Positions 16,204 through 24,039 of a stretch of DNA of 38,188 bases are shown in pieces. The first letter of the stretch is position 1; every line of letters starts with the position of its first letter. The position numbers and the translations under genes were made by a program. The stretch lies in contig JAHEKN010000016.1 in NCBI GenBank assembly GCA_024638305.1, positions 1 to 38,188 on the forward strand. Direction: 5' to 3'. Source of the stretch: Gemmatimonadota bacterium. Lineage in GTDB: Bacteria; Gemmatimonadota; Gemmatimonadetes; Longimicrobiales; Gaopeijiaceae. The notes beneath the pieces were generated by a model. That model made no database searches. It worked only from the letters and a program-made list of their open reading frames with translations, and had not been told where the DNA came from.

Positions 16204-17646
16204 CTAGCGACTGCCGTCCGATCCGGGATTGCGCTGACCCTGCGGCGCGGCGCCCGCCGCGCCCGTGGAGTCCGGCTGCGTCCCGTGTAGGCCGGACGGC
16301 ACCGGAATGAACCCGTCCCAATCCGTCCACGTCTGCGGCTGCCTCGTCGGCAGGTCGATGGGCGTGTTGCTCGGGTCGACCAGGTACGGGGTCACCACGA
16401 CCAGCAGCTCGGAGTGGTTCTGCCGCACCGACTCGCTCTTGAAGAACGTGCCCAGGATCGGAATATCGCCCAAGATCGGGATCTTGTCCGTGTTCTCGAG
16501 AATGGAGTTGTCGAGCAGGCCACCGATGGCCAGGTGCTGGCCGGCGTTCAGGTCGACCACCGTCTGGACACGCCGGGTCAGGAGGCTCGGAATCTGGAAG
16601 CCGCCGAGCGTGAGGCCGTTGGCGAAGTCCAGAGACGACACCTCCGGAGCCACGGTCAGGCGGATGCTGCCGTTGTTGGTGACCTCCGGCGTGAACGACA
16701 GGCGGATCCCGAACTCCTTGAAGGTGATCGTGACCGCGTTGCTCTCGCCGCCCGGCTGGATCACGGGATAGGGGAACTCCCCACCCGCCAGGAACGTCGC
16801 TTCCTCTCCCTCGAGCGCCATGAGATTGGGCTCAGCGAGGCTCTTGAAGTCACCGGTCGACTTGAGCGCGCGGATGGCCGCTCCGAGCAGGGTTCCCTCC
16901 CCGAAGACCAGGAAGTTCACCATCCCCTCGGCCAGCGTCTCTACGCCGGCCACGGACCCGCTGATCTCGCCGCGCAGGCCCTCGGTCGTGGCCTCGGTCA
17001 CGGCGAAGTTCTGGAGGTTCCGGAACGCGTCGTCGGCCACCTGCGGGTTGAGTGCGATCAGATCGGCCGAGACCGACTTGAGCGCCGTGCGGTTCACCTC
17101 CGCGAACTCCACGTGCAGCATGATCTGCTGCGGGAACGGAGCCGTGACGTTGTTGATGACGTTGACGCCCGAGGCGCTGGCGATCTCGATGGCGCGGCGC
17201 ACCACGGATGGATCCCGCGCCGTTCCGGAGATGATGACCGTGCTGCCCTGGGTGTCCAGCGTCAGGCCGGTCCCGGGGAACAGCGCCGCGAGCTGGCGCT
17301 CGAGGCCCTGGATGTCGGCGTAGACCTCGATGGCGTACAGCCGGGGACGGTCGTTCTCGGACCACGTCACGAGGCTCGTCGAGCCGACGCCGATGGCGTT
17401 GATCAGGATCTCGGTCCCCGACAACGGAAGTGCGTCTGCAATGGCGGGATCGGCGATGGACACTCGCTCCAGCGGCGCTGGGATCGTGATCAGGGCGGAC
17501 ATTCCCCGCGAGATCGTAATCGTCTGTTCCGGAGTGGTGAGAACGCCTTGCGCTTCCAGCTCGGCCGTGCCACCAACGAGCGGCACCGCAAGCATCCCTC
17601 CCACGAGGAGGGCGGCGCCCGCGAAGAGTCTATGTGTGTTGGTCAT
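16204..17646 (-). CDS. cpaC: Tad outer-membrane secretin CpaC/RcpA
   Basis: This 480-residue protein has a signal peptide (about 1-33). The pilus-assembly N-terminal domain (about 40-112) includes ITISRGMSALITIP and ADPAIADALPLSG. A BON-like segment follows (TQGSTVIISGTARDPSVVRRA), then the secretin domain (about 225-435) with ANLMALEGEEATFLAGGEFPYP-type sequence, GIRLSFTPEV, a GQHLAIGGLLDN-type motif and the IPILGDIPILGTFF end. It forms the outer-membrane channel for the Flp pilus, which implies a diderm cell. ATG 17646 has GAGG at 5 nt, 14 bp after cpaB. Confidence 0.95.
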   Translation of the reverse strand: MTNTHRLFAGAALLVGGMLAVPLVGGTAELEAQGVLTTPEQTITISRGMSALITIPAPLERVSIADPAIADALPLSGTEILINAIGVGSTSLVTWSENDRPRLYAIEVYADIQGLERQLAALFPGTGLTLDTQGSTVIISGTARDPSVVRRAIEIASASGVNVINNVTAPFPQQIMLHVEFAEVNRTALKSVSADLIALNPQVADDAFRNLQNFAVTEATTEGLRGEISGSVAGVETLAEGMVNFLVFGEGTLLGAAIRALKSTGDFKSLAEPNLMALEGEEATFLAGGEFPYPVIQPGGESNAVTITFKEFGIRLSFTPEVTNNGSIRLTVAPEVSSLDFANGLTLGGFQIPSLLTRRVQTVVDLNAGQHLAIGGLLDNSILENTDKIPILGDIPILGTFFKSESVRQNHSELLVVVTPYLVDPSNTPIDLPTRQPQTWTDWDGFIPVPSGLHGTQPDSTGAAGAAPQGQRNPGSDGSR

Positions 17647-17660
17647 TCCAGCCTCGGTGC

Positions 17661-18479
17661 TCAGTAGGAGATGAGCGTGCGTACGCCCGCCCGATAGAAT
17701 TCGATGATGCCGCCCGGATCCGTCGCGTCGCCGCGAATCACGCGGCGCCCCGGTGCGGGCCGGCCGCCGGTCACGAGCTCGCTGATGCGCGTGCCCGGAG
17801 TCGTTACCTCAGCCTGGTCGAGATAGCTGCGGAGCGCGAGCTGGATCCGGCCCTGCGTGGCCGCCATGGCCAGCTCCTCGGCCTGCTCGGGCGTCACCAG
17901 CACGGTGAGCACGGTCACGGAGAGGGGCGTGCCCTCTTCGTCGTGCTGAATCACCTGGCCAGCAGCTACGGCCTCCACGTTCTGGAGGATGACCTGCGTA
18001 ATGGGCTCGCGGGCCCCGACCGGAGTCACGGTCAGCAGCACGTCGACGCGGGTCCCGGGCGTGACGAACCCCGCCACGCCGATGACCTCGTCGACACCAA
18101 TGCTGATGGCGCGCATCCCTTCGGGGATGATGACGGGGAGTCCGCCGCGCAGGCCTGGCGCCGCGAGCTTGGACTCGAGCATGGGCTCGTTGGCCCGCAT
18201 CGGCGCGACCAGGCCGCGGTTGGCGACCTGCTCGATCGACATGGCCATGCCTTCGGGCATGCCGTCACCGGGCCAGGCGATGAGGCGCACGTCCTCCGGC
18301 CTCACCATGTGTCCGACCGGAAGGTCAACGGCCGCGACCACGGCCTGCAGGGTCGACTCGGGCTCTTGAGCGATGAGCCGCGTGGGACGCTGCTGCATGT
18401 AGCGCAGCGCCGAGAACGCGGCCACCAGCCCGGACAGCAGAGCCAGGGCGAGAACGACGAAGACACGCCGTCGCTTCAT
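17661..18479 (-). CDS. cpaB: Flp pilus assembly protein CpaB/RcpC
   Basis: This 272-residue protein has an N-terminal membrane anchor (about 4-22) with an adjacent Tyr-Met-Gln-Gln junction. A SAF-like domain follows (about 45-110: AAVDLPVGHMVRPEDVRLIAW, ANRGLVAPMRANEPML), then the RcpC/CpaB core with MRAISIGVDEVIGVAGFVTPG and VDVLLTV. ATG 18479 has GGAGG at 9 nt. RcpC proteins sit in the periplasm and help assemble the secretin complex. Confidence 0.9.
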   Translation of the reverse strand: MKRRRVFVVLALALLSGLVAAFSALRYMQQRPTRLIAQEPESTLQAVVAAVDLPVGHMVRPEDVRLIAWPGDGMPEGMAMSIEQVANRGLVAPMRANEPMLESKLAAPGLRGGLPVIIPEGMRAISIGVDEVIGVAGFVTPGTRVDVLLTVTPVGAREPITQVILQNVEAVAAGQVIQHDEEGTPLSVTVLTVLVTPEQAEELAMAATQGRIQLALRSYLDQAEVTTPGTRISELVTGGRPAPGRRVIRGDATDPGGIIEFYRAGVRTLISY

Positions 18480-18540
18480 CGGATTCTACCTCCAAAATCC
18501 GCCGGGCCCTCGGGGCGCGGCGTGGGGACGAAGTCGCAAG

Positions 18541-19080
18541 TCACAGAGAGAGCTCCAATACGGGAACGAACCACGCAGCGACCGTGCCGAGCGCGATGGC
18601 GATCCCATAGGGGACGGTGATGGGGGCGGGCTGGTCGAGCGTGGGCCACTCGCCACTCCTCCCGAACGACGCAAGGAACTTCATCGCGTCCCAGGTCCTG
18701 AATAGTGCCGGCAGCGCCACTCGCCGTCTCAACATCACCCAGAGAGCGAGAGCGCCGCCGAAAATTCCAATGAACAACAATGCCATTCCGAATGGCCCCG
18801 GTCCCAGAAAAGCGCCGGCGGTGACGAGCAGCTTCGCGTCTCCGCCGCCGAACCCACCCAACGCGAAGAGGGGGAAGCCGAGTAGCAGCCCCAATCCCGC
18901 GCCGAGGATCCCGGCCATCATGGTCGGGTCTCCCGGCATCCCACGCAGGAAAAGCGCCAACACGACGCCGCTCACCGAAATGACGTTCGGGATGCGCCGG
19001 TCGCGGGCGTCGCTCAAGGCCGCCAGGCCCATCACCGCCACAATGGCGACAGACAGGAGGGTGAAGCTCGTCGAGGTCAT
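18541..19080 (-). CDS. cpaA: Prepilin peptidase (A24 family) CpaA/TadV
   Basis: This is a 179-residue membrane aspartic peptidase that processes the Flp pilin and probably the TadE/TadG-like pseudopilins. The two catalytic Asp motifs are visible: ALSDARDRRIPN after the first helix, and FGGGDAKLL in mid-protein. It is the short form without the N-methylation domain, typical of TadV. ATG 19080 is chosen by homology and the first membrane helix. No good ribosome binding site precedes it, because the sequence just upstream is CCTCCTCC on this strand, so start-site use is uncertain. Confidence 0.9.
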   Translation of the reverse strand: MTSTSFTLLSVAIVAVMGLAALSDARDRRIPNVISVSGVVLALFLRGMPGDPTMMAGILGAGLGLLLGFPLFALGGFGGGDAKLLVTAGAFLGPGPFGMALLFIGIFGGALALWVMLRRRVALPALFRTWDAMKFLASFGRSGEWPTLDQPAPITVPYGIAIALGTVAAWFVPVLELSL

Positions 19081-19172
19081 GGAGGAGGTCTTTGTCCGGG
19101 CCTTGGGGAACGGGCTACTGGCACACGAACCGACCCAGTCCGAAGACGTGGGCCGGTTCGCATACCAGCAGA

Positions 19173-19189
19173 ACCACCATTTAGGTGGT
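19173..19189. other. Hairpin at the flp stop codon
   Basis: ACCACC (19173-19178) and GGTGGT (19184-19189) form a 6-bp stem whose 5-nt loop holds the flp stop codon. It lies between the pilin gene and the rest of the operon, where partial termination or RNA processing would raise pilin relative to machine proteins. No T run follows. Confidence 0.35.
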
Positions 19190-19375
19190 GGCGTACGGCG
19201 TGGTTGGGGCGGTCGCCAGATCCGTAGCCGCGGTGTTAAGCACACCACCGATGCGGTTCCGGAACAGAATCAAGACGGCCGTGAGCCCGATCGCCACGAG
19301 TGCGACGATCAGGACGTACTCAACCAGCCCCTGACCGGAATCGTCCGACCAGAAGTTCTTCCACAAAGCCACCAT
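19181..19375 (-). CDS. flp: Flp-family type IVb major pilin
   Basis: This 64-residue pilin has a short basic/acidic leader ending DDSG, then QGLVEYVLIVALVAIGL. Cleavage by the prepilin peptidase after Gly14 would place Glu at +5 and Tyr at +6, the invariant Flp positions, leaving a 50-residue mature pilin. ATG 19375 is preceded by AAGGAG at about 9 nt. It is the first gene of the Tad operon. The C-terminal tail is rich in Thr, Ala and Pro (TAPTTPYATT), which could be glycosylated given the glycosyltransferases across the control region; that is inference. Confidence 0.95.
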   Translation of the reverse strand: MVALWKNFWSDDSGQGLVEYVLIVALVAIGLTAVLILFRNRIGGVLNTAATDLATAPTTPYATT

Positions 19376-19442
19376 TTCGTAACGCTCCTTGGATGGTGGT
19401 GGGTGCGGTCGGGACCGGCCCGGACCGCTCAGGTCGTTCCAT

Positions 19443-19459
19443 GAACATCCTTCGTGCCG
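19443..19459 (-). promoter_or_regulatory. Candidate sigma54 (-24/-12) promoter for flp and the Tad operon
   Basis: Read on the minus strand: CGGCACG, AAGG, ATGTTC. The -24 element matches the sigma54 consensus in six of seven positions and the GG to G spacing is correct (GG-N10-GT instead of GC). It predicts a start near 19434 and a leader of about 60 nt before flp. The imperfect -12 element keeps confidence moderate. The adjacent gene for an NtrC-family activator supports it. Confidence 0.45.
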
Positions 19460-19532
19460 CGGATGGTATGTTGGTCTAAATTATTATATGGCAACCACTT
19501 CCGTGACCATGGCGTCGAGTTTGTCGCCGCGG

Positions 19533-19574
19533 GCTGTAACGACCCGTCGCACGTTCCGTCGGGGCTTCGTTACA
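19533..19574. promoter_or_regulatory. Candidate activator binding region (inverted CTGTAACGA pair)
   Basis: CTGTAACGA (19533-19541) and TCGTTACAG (19566-19574) are perfect 9-bp inverted arms 24 bp apart, centred about 119 bp upstream of the predicted flp start. The same half-site forms a tight palindrome upstream of the GT2 gene (23148-23162). I infer binding sites for the NtrC-family regulator encoded next door. Confidence 0.55.
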
Positions 19575-19961
19575 GGTCCCAGGGCAACGCCCCAGTCCAC
19601 CGCGCCTGCTCCGGAGGGGCCAACGGCCGAAACGAGGACGCCCTTGGAGCGCGAATCTTGCAATTCCACCCCCACGGGTTCGACCGGAGCCGGCACCGGG
19701 GGAGTTGGCCCCGAGGACCCTGGATCGCTACCGAGGAGGGCCCGGACGCATGGAGGTGAATCGCGGAGTTACCGCTTGCCGGAAACGAATGTTCCGCGTA
19801 TCGTTTTCGTCCCCCGCTAGCGTTCCGGAAGTCCCTGTTGCCGCAGACGATAGGCCGCCCCGCGGGCCTGGAGCGGCGTCCGCGCGGCCGACTGCACGAC
19901 CGGTCCTTCCCATCCCCCGCCCGAAGCCGGTGATGGCCGTAACGAAGAGGGCTCGATCCCG

Positions 19962-21752
19962 ATGACGTCGCCGAAGCGCGAGAAGCCGCGGACACTCCGC
20001 AACAGGGTGTTGTGGCTGTTCAGCGCGCTCGCGCTCGCTCCGTTCCTGCTCGCGTCGCTCGTTCAGTACCGCCAAGCCGAGGTGGATGCCGATCGGGCAG
20101 CGGCCGCCGTGGCCGAAAGCCTGGCCGGAACGGTCGTGGCCAGGATGGATCGGATTCGAAGCGAGGCCACGACGGACGCGCTCTCGTTCGCACGGGCGCT
20201 TCGGGAGTCGGAGGACGCGGCGGATTGGACGCCTCGGTTTCCCGCTTCCGTGCGAGGCATCGAGGTCGTGGACACGACGGGGGCCCACCTGGGAAGCTGG
20301 GAGAGCGCTCGGCCGAGCACGTCCGAGGTCTGCGCCCCGCCGGACTCCGGCGGCGCCTTCGAGCTCGTCGTCTCGGTCCCACGGGCGGGCAACGCGCCCC
20401 CGGCGAGCGTCCGAGTGACGCCGGACCTCGCGTCTGCGGTGGGGCGGCAGGCGCTACCGGCACCACTGGTCGCTGGGTCCTGGATCCGGATCATCGAAGG
20501 TGGCGGCGCCTACGTCACGACCACCGGTTGTGGACCTGCCGGCATGGGCTCGGCGTCCGGTCCAGTCTTCGGCGGACGCTCGGCGGACGACGACCACCTG
20601 TTTCGCCGGGAACGCGCCCTCGATGGCTCCACGTGGACTGTCCGGGCCACCGTGAGCCGCGATCTACTCGGGTTCCGCAACGGCGACGCCGGATGGTTCT
20701 TCGCCGTGGCCGCGCTCGCTGCGCTTTTGGCCACCCTGCTGTTCCGGTTGTTCCTCTCCGGCGTGACCCGCTCTCTCGAGCAACTCGCGTTGGCGGCCGA
20801 CAGGATCGGTGAAGGTGACTTCTCCCCATGGCTCCCTCCCCCCGGCGACGATGAAGCGGGACGCCTGTCCTACGCGATCGGGCGCATGATGGACCGTATT
20901 CGCGAGATGCTCGACAAGGTGAAGCGCAGCGGACAGATGGCCGCGGTTGGCGAGATGGCATCGCACGTGGCGCACGAGATCCGGAATCCGCTCAACTCGC
21001 TGAGGCTCAATCTGCAGAGCGTGGAACGAGCAGCCGCGAGCGGAACGCTCGACGAGGACGACCTGGACTCTCTCCAGACGTGCCTCCGCGAGGTGACCCG
21101 TCTCGATCGGGTGGTGAGCGGCGTCCTCAGGGTCACCAAGCCGGCCTCGGGGCAGGTCGGCCTAACCTCCCTTCATGGCGTGATCCGGCAGGCGACCGCG
21201 CTGCTCAAGGAGGATCTCGAGGATCGCGCGGTCGTGACCCGTTTCGACCTCGGCGCCGAGGGCGACTGGATACGGGCCGACGCCCAACAGATCGAGGCCG
21301 CCCTGATCAACCTGATGCTCAACGCTGCCGAAGCAATGCCGGACGGCGGCCAGATCGACCTCTCGACGCAGAGCACCGTGTGGTCCGGCCAGCCGGCAGT
21401 CGATTTCCGCATCGCGGACAGCGGCCCCGGGGTCCCGGTGCATCTCCGGTCTCGGATCTTCGATCCCTTCTTCACGACCAAGAAGCTCGGTTCGGGCCTG
21501 GGCCTTGCGGTGGTCATGAACACGGTCGAGGGACACGGCGGGCACGTGGAGCTCCTGGAGCCCTCGGTGCTCGGGCGAGGCGCGACGTTCCGCATCGTCT
21601 TCCCGGTTATCGTTGAGTCGTCCGAGCTCAGTCCAGCCGGGCCCCGGTGGGCGCTCGGTGACCGATTGAAACGAAAGCTGTTCGCATGGACCCGAACACC
21701 CGACGAGCCCCAAACGGCAACACCATTGACGCTGGAGGAGCGGCTTCGATGA
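19962..21752 (+). CDS. Membrane sensor histidine kinase (NtrB/ZraS-like)
   Basis: This 596-residue protein has TM1 at about 15-35, a periplasmic sensor region of roughly 205 residues, TM2 at about 243-265, a HAMP-like linker and then the kinase core. The H-box is AHEIRNPLNSL with the phospho-acceptor at His338. The N-box NLMLNAAEA, G1 DSGPGV, F-box FDPFFTTK and G2 GSGLGL are intact. The sensor domain has a few Cys and a GGGAYVTTTGCG stretch but no domain I recognise. The stop overlaps the regulator start as ATGA, so the pair is co-translated. The signal sensed is unknown. Confidence 0.9.
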   Translation: MTSPKREKPRTLRNRVLWLFSALALAPFLLASLVQYRQAEVDADRAAAAVAESLAGTVVARMDRIRSEATTDALSFARALRESEDAADWTPRFPASVRGIEVVDTTGAHLGSWESARPSTSEVCAPPDSGGAFELVVSVPRAGNAPPASVRVTPDLASAVGRQALPAPLVAGSWIRIIEGGGAYVTTTGCGPAGMGSASGPVFGGRSADDDHLFRRERALDGSTWTVRATVSRDLLGFRNGDAGWFFAVAALAALLATLLFRLFLSGVTRSLEQLALAADRIGEGDFSPWLPPPGDDEAGRLSYAIGRMMDRIREMLDKVKRSGQMAAVGEMASHVAHEIRNPLNSLRLNLQSVERAAASGTLDEDDLDSLQTCLREVTRLDRVVSGVLRVTKPASGQVGLTSLHGVIRQATALLKEDLEDRAVVTRFDLGAEGDWIRADAQQIEAALINLMLNAAEAMPDGGQIDLSTQSTVWSGQPAVDFRIADSGPGVPVHLRSRIFDPFFTTKKLGSGLGLAVVMNTVEGHGGHVELLEPSVLGRGATFRIVFPVIVESSELSPAGPRWALGDRLKRKLFAWTRTPDEPQTATPLTLEERLR

Positions 21753-23119
21753 AGGCAATGGACCTCCGAGGGAGGATCCTGATCGTGGAGGACGACGAGC
21801 CCCAGCGGCAGATCCTCGAGCGACATCTCGGCAAGAGTGGTCATGCGGTGATGGCGGTCGACTCCGCGGAGGCCGCCCTGAACTGCGTGGCCGAGTTCGG
21901 GCCCGACGTGGTTCTCTCCGACGTGCGCATGCCGGGCATGTCTGGGTATGAGCTGCTCGATCACATCGGGGGCGGCAGTTCGTTCGACGTGGTGCTCATG
22001 ACCGCCTACGAAGGCGTGTCCGGGGCCATCGACGCCATGAAGCGGGGCGCATTCGACTATCTGATCAAGCCCTTCGACCTTGACGAGCTCGAGGCCATGA
22101 TCGAGGCCGCGCTCGAGCACCGATTGGAGGTTGCGCGCGACCGCGGGAAAGGCGCGACGGTACCCGATCTGGATGTCCGGCCCAGGCAGATCGTCGGAAC
22201 CGACCCGACGATGCTTCGCATCTGCAAGCTCATCGGGCGGGTTGCGGACGCGCCGGCCCCGGTGCTCATCCGGGGCGAAACGGGGACCGGCAAGGAGCTC
22301 ATCGCACGGGCGCTCCACGATCACTCGGGCCACCGGGAGGAGCCGTTCATCGCGGTCGACTGCACGGCGATCCCCGAGACGCTCCTGGAGTCCTCGCTGT
22401 TCGGACACGTGGCCGGAGCGTTCACCGGCGCCAAGGGCCCCCAGCGGGGACGCTTCGAGATGGCAGGAAAGGGCACCATCTTCCTCGACGAGATCGGGGA
22501 CACCTCCCTCGCCTTCCAGGCGAAGCTTCTCCGGGTAATTCAAGAGCGTGAGTTCTACCCGGTGGGCAGCGAGACCCCGAGGAAGACGCAGGCCCGGGTC
22601 GTGGCCGCCACCCATCAGCCGATCGCGGAGATGGTCGGCAGAGGCGATTTCCGCGAGGACCTCTACTTCCGACTCCGCGTCATCGAGATCGAAGTCCCAC
22701 CGCTCAGGGAGCGACGGAGCGACATTCCGCGGCTGGTTCACCACATCCTGGCCAAGCGTAGCGAAGAGCTCGGTCGCAGAGCCCCGGCGGTGCCGGATGC
22801 TGTTCTGAAGGCTCTGGGCGTGTACGCCTGGCCGGGCAACGTGCGTGAGCTGGAGAATGCGCTCACCCGGGCGCTGATGCTCGCGGGGGGTCCCACGATT
22901 CGACTGGAAGACCTTGGACTGGGCCGCACGGCATCGGCCGGTGGGGAGCCCGGCCAGCGGGATGGCCGCGATGACCGTAGTCTGGAGGAGATGGAGCGGC
23001 GTCACGTCCAGCAGGTCCTGGTGGAGACCGCGGGTAACAAGAGCGCGGCGGCCAGGCTGCTCCGGGTCTCGAGACCGCGGCTGGACCGGATCATCCAGAA
23101 GTACGAGTTGCGCTTCTGA
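21749..23119 (+). CDS. NtrC-family sigma54-dependent response regulator
   Basis: This 456-residue protein starts at ATG 21749 behind GGAGGAG. The receiver domain (about 8-125) has phosphorylation site Asp58 and conserved Lys107. The AAA+ domain has Walker A GETGTGKE (176-183), the GAFTGA sigma54-contact loop (223-228), Walker B IFLDEIG (about 244-250) and a WPGNVRELEN segment. The C-terminus is a Fis-type helix-turn-helix (NKSAAARLLRVSRPRL). All motifs for activating sigma54 RNA polymerase are present. Likely targets are the flp operon and the downstream glycosyltransferase, judged by shared inverted repeats next to -24/-12 sites. Confidence 0.95.
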   Translation: MKAMDLRGRILIVEDDEPQRQILERHLGKSGHAVMAVDSAEAALNCVAEFGPDVVLSDVRMPGMSGYELLDHIGGGSSFDVVLMTAYEGVSGAIDAMKRGAFDYLIKPFDLDELEAMIEAALEHRLEVARDRGKGATVPDLDVRPRQIVGTDPTMLRICKLIGRVADAPAPVLIRGETGTGKELIARALHDHSGHREEPFIAVDCTAIPETLLESSLFGHVAGAFTGAKGPQRGRFEMAGKGTIFLDEIGDTSLAFQAKLLRVIQEREFYPVGSETPRKTQARVVAATHQPIAEMVGRGDFREDLYFRLRVIEIEVPPLRERRSDIPRLVHHILAKRSEELGRRAPAVPDAVLKALGVYAWPGNVRELENALTRALMLAGGPTIRLEDLGLGRTASAGGEPGQRDGRDDRSLEEMERRHVQQVLVETAGNKSAAARLLRVSRPRLDRIIQKYELRF

Positions 23120-23147
23120 CGGTGTAATGATCCGCCCGGTTGGCGCC

Positions 23148-23162
23148 GTAACGAATCGTTAC
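23148..23162. promoter_or_regulatory. Palindromic activator site GTAACGA-A-TCGTTAC
   Basis: A perfect 7-1-7 palindrome in the gap after the regulator gene, centred about 111 bp upstream of the start predicted from the -24/-12 element before the GT2 gene. The half-site is the one found upstream of flp. Confidence 0.6.
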
Positions 23163-23239
23163 CAGCAACCGGTGGAGAATGGGCGGGCGATCGTGCCTAA
23201 CGACATGATTGGCAACACGTTACCGGACCGTCCTCATCC

Positions 23240-23255
23240 CGGCACTCCCGTTGCC
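23240..23255 (+). promoter_or_regulatory. Candidate sigma54 promoter before the GT2 gene
   Basis: CGGCACT, CCCG, TTGCC: GG-N10-GC spacing is exact and both GGCAC and TTGC are present. It would start transcription near 23266, only about 2 nt before the chosen ATG (23268). That implies a nearly leaderless mRNA, so either the start site or the promoter needs testing. Confidence 0.5.
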
Positions 23256-23267
23256 GAAGATGAGGGC

Positions 23268-24020
23268 ATGCAATTGTCGATCGTAGTGCCCGCCCGCAAC
23301 GAACGCGCGCTCATTCGCCGGTCCCTCCAGCGGATCGCTCGCACCCTCGACGGGCTGGACGTGGAGTATGAGATCATCCTCGGCGACTCGGCGTCTTCGG
23401 ACGAGACGGTCGAGGAGGCGCTGGCGGCCGGCATCGACCGGCTGCGGGTGGTCCGTGATCCTCTCCCGGGAAAAGGGAGAATTTTGACCCGGGCGCTCTC
23501 GACGGCCCGGGGCAGTGTGGTCGGATTCATCGACGCCGACCTGGAGATCGCCGAGTCGTACATCCCCACGCTCTACGAGGCGGTGTTGGATGGGGCGGAT
23601 GCGGCAATCGCCTCCAAAGGGTCCCGCCCCGAGTTGGAGGCCCGCAGGCCACTCTATCGGCGGGCCATCACCGCGGTCGTCAACCGGTGCATTCGGCTCG
23701 CTTTTGGCACGTCCCTCCGGGACCACCAGGCCGGCCTCAAGCTCTTCCGGGGCCCCGCGCTGCGGAGCGTCCTCGGCCGGGTTGCCAACACGGGCTGGCT
23801 TTGGGACACCGAGGTGCTGGTGTACCTGACCCGGGCCGGCGCCACCGTGGCCGAGGTTCCGGTCGAAGTGAGCCAGCGCGAAGGCTCTCACCTGGCCTTC
23901 GGCCGCTCCTGGCTCGGAGCCGCACGCGATCTGACGACACTGCTCGTCCGGACCCGATTGGGATGGGGACGGGGGCGGAGTCGCGACCTCCCTGTGGCGG
24001 AATCGGCCGTCACACTCTGA
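23268..24020 (+). CDS. GT2-family glycosyltransferase (polyprenyl/dolichol-phosphate sugar transferase type)
   Basis: This 250-residue protein begins with the GT-A fold strand QLSIVVPARNE. It then has GDSASSDETVE and the metal-binding region GFIDADLEI (DxD-like). The later segments DHQAGLKLFRG and DTEVLVYLTRAG are typical of dolichol-phosphate mannosyltransferase-like GT2 enzymes. No C-terminal membrane helices are evident. The start is set by homology; GAGGG lies immediately before ATG 23268 and alternative in-frame ATGs at 23127 and 23204 would add non-conserved residues. The likely product is a lipid-linked sugar used by the membrane protein encoded next. A link to pilin or lipoprotein glycosylation is inference. 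Confidence 0.85.
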   Translation: MQLSIVVPARNERALIRRSLQRIARTLDGLDVEYEIILGDSASSDETVEEALAAGIDRLRVVRDPLPGKGRILTRALSTARGSVVGFIDADLEIAESYIPTLYEAVLDGADAAIASKGSRPELEARRPLYRRAITAVVNRCIRLAFGTSLRDHQAGLKLFRGPALRSVLGRVANTGWLWDTEVLVYLTRAGATVAEVPVEVSQREGSHLAFGRSWLGAARDLTTLLVRTRLGWGRGRSRDLPVAESAVTL

Positions 24021-24039
24021 CGGACGCCGGAAGACGCCA

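Larger units (their letters stand above)
19376..19961. other. Divergent control region between the pilus operon and the kinase gene
   Basis: A 586-bp region with no convincing gene. From the pilus side it holds a candidate sigma54 promoter, an AT-rich segment around 19476-19492 (minus strand TATAAT, plus strand TTATTATAT) that could be a housekeeping promoter in either direction, the inverted repeat at 19533-19574, and a single GTAACGA half-site at 19939-19945 just before the kinase start. A frame at 19389-19820 (+) lacks protein-like composition. Confidence 0.5.

Noticed and set aside
19389..19820. A 143-codon frame in the region between flp and the kinase
   Set aside because: No motif, skewed composition (Thr, Arg, Pro, Gly) and it overlaps the proposed promoter and enhancer elements.
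23204..23234. A second sigma54 element at TTGGCAACACGTTACC
   Set aside because: The GG-N10-GC spacing is not met; the element at 23240-23255 fits better.
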